Shown one piece after another: positions 63,350 to 64,000 of a stretch of DNA of 64,000 bases. The notes beneath the pieces are model-generated. The model ran no database searches. It saw only the letters and a program-made list of their open reading frames with translations, and was not told where the DNA came from. How positions within the stretch are numbered: position 1 is the stretch's first letter; each line of letters starts with the position of its first letter. A program made the translations under genes and the position numbers. The DNA comes from Kofleriaceae bacterium. GTDB taxonomy: Bacteria; Myxococcota_A; Polyangia; Haliangiales; Haliangiaceae. The stretch is from assembly GCA_018057825.1 (NCBI GenBank), contig JAGPCY010000024.1:1-64000 (forward strand), in the 5' to 3' direction.

Positions 63350-63353
<4 letters not shown>
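62439..63353 (+). CDS. ABC-2 type transporter permease
   Basis: 304 residues from ATG overlapping the ATPase stop. About six membrane helices (AAAMVALMITVSVGLVMYL, IGFFRKAAFVITMTVAATGI, LAGMTLVMASIMLLGPLLL, VLVGGLASVIYAAAPMAM, WAAYWVMGTQMLAIIGYL, AAALISLTVHLGLALGLLY). GIARDRETGAFAFYFSRPV and RPRDYVLGKL are typical of ABC-2 permeases. Flanked by two ATPases, so a heteromeric ATPase pair may drive it. Confidence 0.92.

Positions 63354-64000
<647 letters not shown>

Overview
The window is high-GC (roughly 70%) bacterial chromosome, densely coded on both strands. It carries Hanks-type Ser/Thr kinases with PEGA or TPR tails, an FHA-type sigma-54 activator, an FHA-GAF-adenylate cyclase, many lipoproteins, and a block that looks like the Glt gliding-motility cluster of myxobacteria. 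These point to Myxococcota. The many intergenic GAGGCC/GAGACC hexamer tracts and the protein set would suit the Kofleriaceae/Haliangium side of that phylum, but that placement is inference.

Layout. 1-4.4 kb: end of a Gly/Thr-rich protein, a kinase overlapping a PEGA/TPR partner, and a lipoprotein. 4.4-18.6 kb: a coherent secretion island. On the minus strand lie a GAF-containing membrane-fusion protein, a C39-peptidase ABC exporter, a lipoprotein adaptor and an FHA sigma-54 activator. On the plus strand lie a TolC-like channel, a repeat-rich lipoprotein, two outer-membrane beta-barrel proteins and three paralogous small peptides with double-glycine leaders. Four well-formed -24/-12 (sigma-54) promoters sit in front of the four transcription units of this island. 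I read it as a self-regulated type I export system for a small family of peptides, and it is the most novel item here. 18.6-30.5 kb: metabolic and regulatory singletons (class V aminotransferase-fold enzyme, GH31 glycosidase, DUF1993 protein, small barrel, TPMT-like methyltransferase, kinase-TPR, tRNA-Leu, FHA-GAF-cyclase) separated by hexamer tracts.

30.7-53.6 kb (minus strand): GltC-, GltD-, GltE-like TPR proteins, a small exported protein, a GltG/PglI-like FHA-TonB protein, a TPR lipoprotein and a giant 3947-residue TPR protein (AgmK/GltI-like), all codirectional and preceded by a -35/-10 promoter. 54.0-55.7 kb: a Cys-rich lipoprotein, then 1.2 kb of multi-hairpin repeats in two opposing orientations, one copy interrupted by a ~180-bp imperfect palindrome. 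55.7-59.2 kb (minus): rpsP-khpA-rimM-trmD-rplS-yraN, with TrmD fused to a second SPOUT-like domain. 59.3-64 kb (plus): a multihaem lipoprotein, RlpA, and an ABC-2 type exporter (ATPase, permease, second ATPase cut by the window end), joined by 4-base stop/start overlaps.

Functions are read from motifs, architecture and gene order only. No searches were run.
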